The position numbers were made by a program, and so were the translations under genes. DNA of 7,694 bases from Candidatus Hydrogenedentota bacterium. GTDB taxonomy: Bacteria; Hydrogenedentota; Hydrogenedentia; Hydrogenedentales; SCBR16-9. Of this stretch, positions 7,064 through 7,694 are shown piece after piece; the stretch's first letter is position 1, and every line of letters starts with the position of its first letter. Under the pieces are notes generated by a model. That model worked only from the letters and a program-made list of their open reading frames with translations. It was not told the origin of the DNA and made no database searches. The stretch covers positions 1 through 7,694 of the forward strand of contig SKJD01000404.1 in the NCBI GenBank assembly GCA_007116095.1, in the 5' to 3' direction.

Positions 7064-7211
7064 CGAAGCTCGCTTCGTTCAATATGGAGTAGCAAACTTC
7101 AGTTTGCGTAGGTTAATGGGCATACCGTTGGGTTTTCTTCGTGCTTTGCACGAAGACGCAAAGTAAACTTTGCTACGCCAAAATACCGGCAAAGCAAGCT
7201 TTGCTACGCCA
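7062..7211. repeat. Cluster of five short palindromes between zwf and pgl
   Basis: Five perfect stems with tiny loops occur in 143 bases. (1) AACGAAGC/GCTTCGTT, 7062-7079, loop TC, overlapping the zwf stop. (2) GCAAAC/GTTTGC, 7092-7107, loop TTCA. (3) TCTTCGTGC/GCACGAAGA, 7136-7156, loop TTT. (4) GCAAAGT/ACTTTGC, 7158-7173, loop AA. (5) GCAAAGC/GCTTTGC, 7189-7204, loop AA. Copies 4 and 5 share the 13-bp direct repeat CTTTGCTACGCCA (7168-7180 and 7199-7211). Copy 2, read on the minus strand, has the same GTTTGCTAC edge. The inner stem bases differ between copies (C-G, T-A, C-G) while pairing is kept. This resembles a REP/MITE-like intergenic palindromic repeat, and the RNA form could affect pgl expression or zwf mRNA stability. 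No long T tract follows. Confidence 0.75.
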
Positions 7212-7233
7212 GGACACTATATAAAGGAATTTC

Positions 7234-7694
7234 ATGTATACACTAGACAGTAAAGCATTTGAAACGAGGAAAGCCCTGATCGACGCCCTCGTGGAACACT
7301 TGCAGGAAGAATTCGAAGTCGGTCGGAGCTACCCACACGGCGTTCTGTTGTCGGGCGGCAGTACCCCGAAGCCGGTATACCATGCCATCGCCCGGGGGAC
7401 GGTGAAGCCAGCGCCGATGCTGCACCTGGCCTATACCGACGAACGCCATGTGCTGAAAGACGACCCGGAGAGCAACTACGCAATGACCCTGCCGATGCTC
7501 GAAGCGCTGGGCCTGCCGAAGACGCAGGTGCTGGACGTAAAAACGGAGTTGTCGCTGGAAGAGGCGGCCGCGCGTTACCACGACGACATCGCCAAGTTTC
7601 AGTTTCGCGGCGGCAAGTTCAGCCTGGCCCTGCTGGGGCTCGGCGCGGATGGCCATACCTGCTCGCTCTTCAACGACGTGGACCTGGACCGCGC
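7234..7694 (+). CDS. pgl: 6-phosphogluconolactonase, N-terminal part (runs off the right edge)
   Basis: The first 153 codons are present; a full enzyme is about 220-260 residues. It hydrolyses 6-phosphogluconolactone, the product of Zwf, to 6-phosphogluconate in the cytoplasm. Family (DevB/NagB-like fold) motifs visible are SGGSTP (40-45), DER (69-71), ESNY (79-82) and GLGADGHTCSLF (135-146), the last being the conserved GxGxDGHxASLF phosphate-site and catalytic motif with Cys in place of the common Ala. ATG 7234 is supported by a strong ribosome binding site AAAGGA at 7223-7228 with a five-base spacer. It lies 170 bp after zwf, separated by the palindrome cluster, with no clear promoter of its own between them. 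Read-through from zwf is the most likely source of its transcript. Confidence 0.94.
   Translation, partial: MYTLDSKAFETRKALIDALVEHLQEEFEVGRSYPHGVLLSGGSTPKPVYHAIARGTVKPAPMLHLAYTDERHVLKDDPESNYAMTLPMLEALGLPKTQVLDVKTELSLEEAAARYHDDIAKFQFRGGKFSLALLGLGADGHTCSLFNDVDLDR

Noticed and set aside
7062..7211. CRISPR-like array
   Set aside because: The repeats are short palindromes of differing sequence and orientation with irregular spacing, without constant-length spacers or nearby cas genes.

Overview
The window is GC-rich bacterial chromosome with tightly coding housekeeping genes, all on the + strand: the end of cysD, then cysN (with a CysC-like tail), aspS, an HNH endonuclease gene, zwf, and the start of pgl, which runs off the right edge. 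The host cannot be named from sequence alone. The non-discriminating-looking AspRS, the LNKSW-type HNH protein and intergenic TTTTCCGTG tandem repeats give a weak impression of the Verrucomicrobia/Lentisphaerae/Kiritimatiellae side of the tree or a proteobacterium. That is inference and should be held loosely.

Positions 1-2078 are a sulfate-activation module. CysD is the ATP sulfurylase catalytic subunit and CysN is its regulatory GTPase. CysN carries a C-terminal domain with the layout of APS kinase (CysC), but the P-loop and the downstream DGDN-type motif are visibly destroyed. The gap at 2079-2492 holds no convincing gene, only a possible leader or promoter region. Positions 2493-4280 encode a bacterial-type aspartyl-tRNA synthetase, followed by a textbook rho-independent terminator at 4337-4370. 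The 363 bases after that terminator hold no gene, but contain an imperfect long stem-loop, a triple 9-bp tandem repeat and a good sigma70-type promoter for the HNH gene.

Positions 5525-7694 are the entry to the oxidative pentose phosphate (or Entner-Doudoroff) pathway. Zwf makes 6-phosphogluconolactone from glucose 6-phosphate with reduction of NAD(P)+, and Pgl hydrolyses the lactone. The leader before zwf holds three complementary segments that could form mutually exclusive hairpins, the second ending in a T tract. Between zwf and pgl lies a cluster of five short perfect palindromes. Three of them share a TTTGCTAC-type arm and show compensatory base changes, which is the most distinctive non-coding structure here.

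No clearly novel multi-gene system is present. The points most worth following are the inactivated APS-kinase-like domain, the palindrome cluster and the zwf leader.
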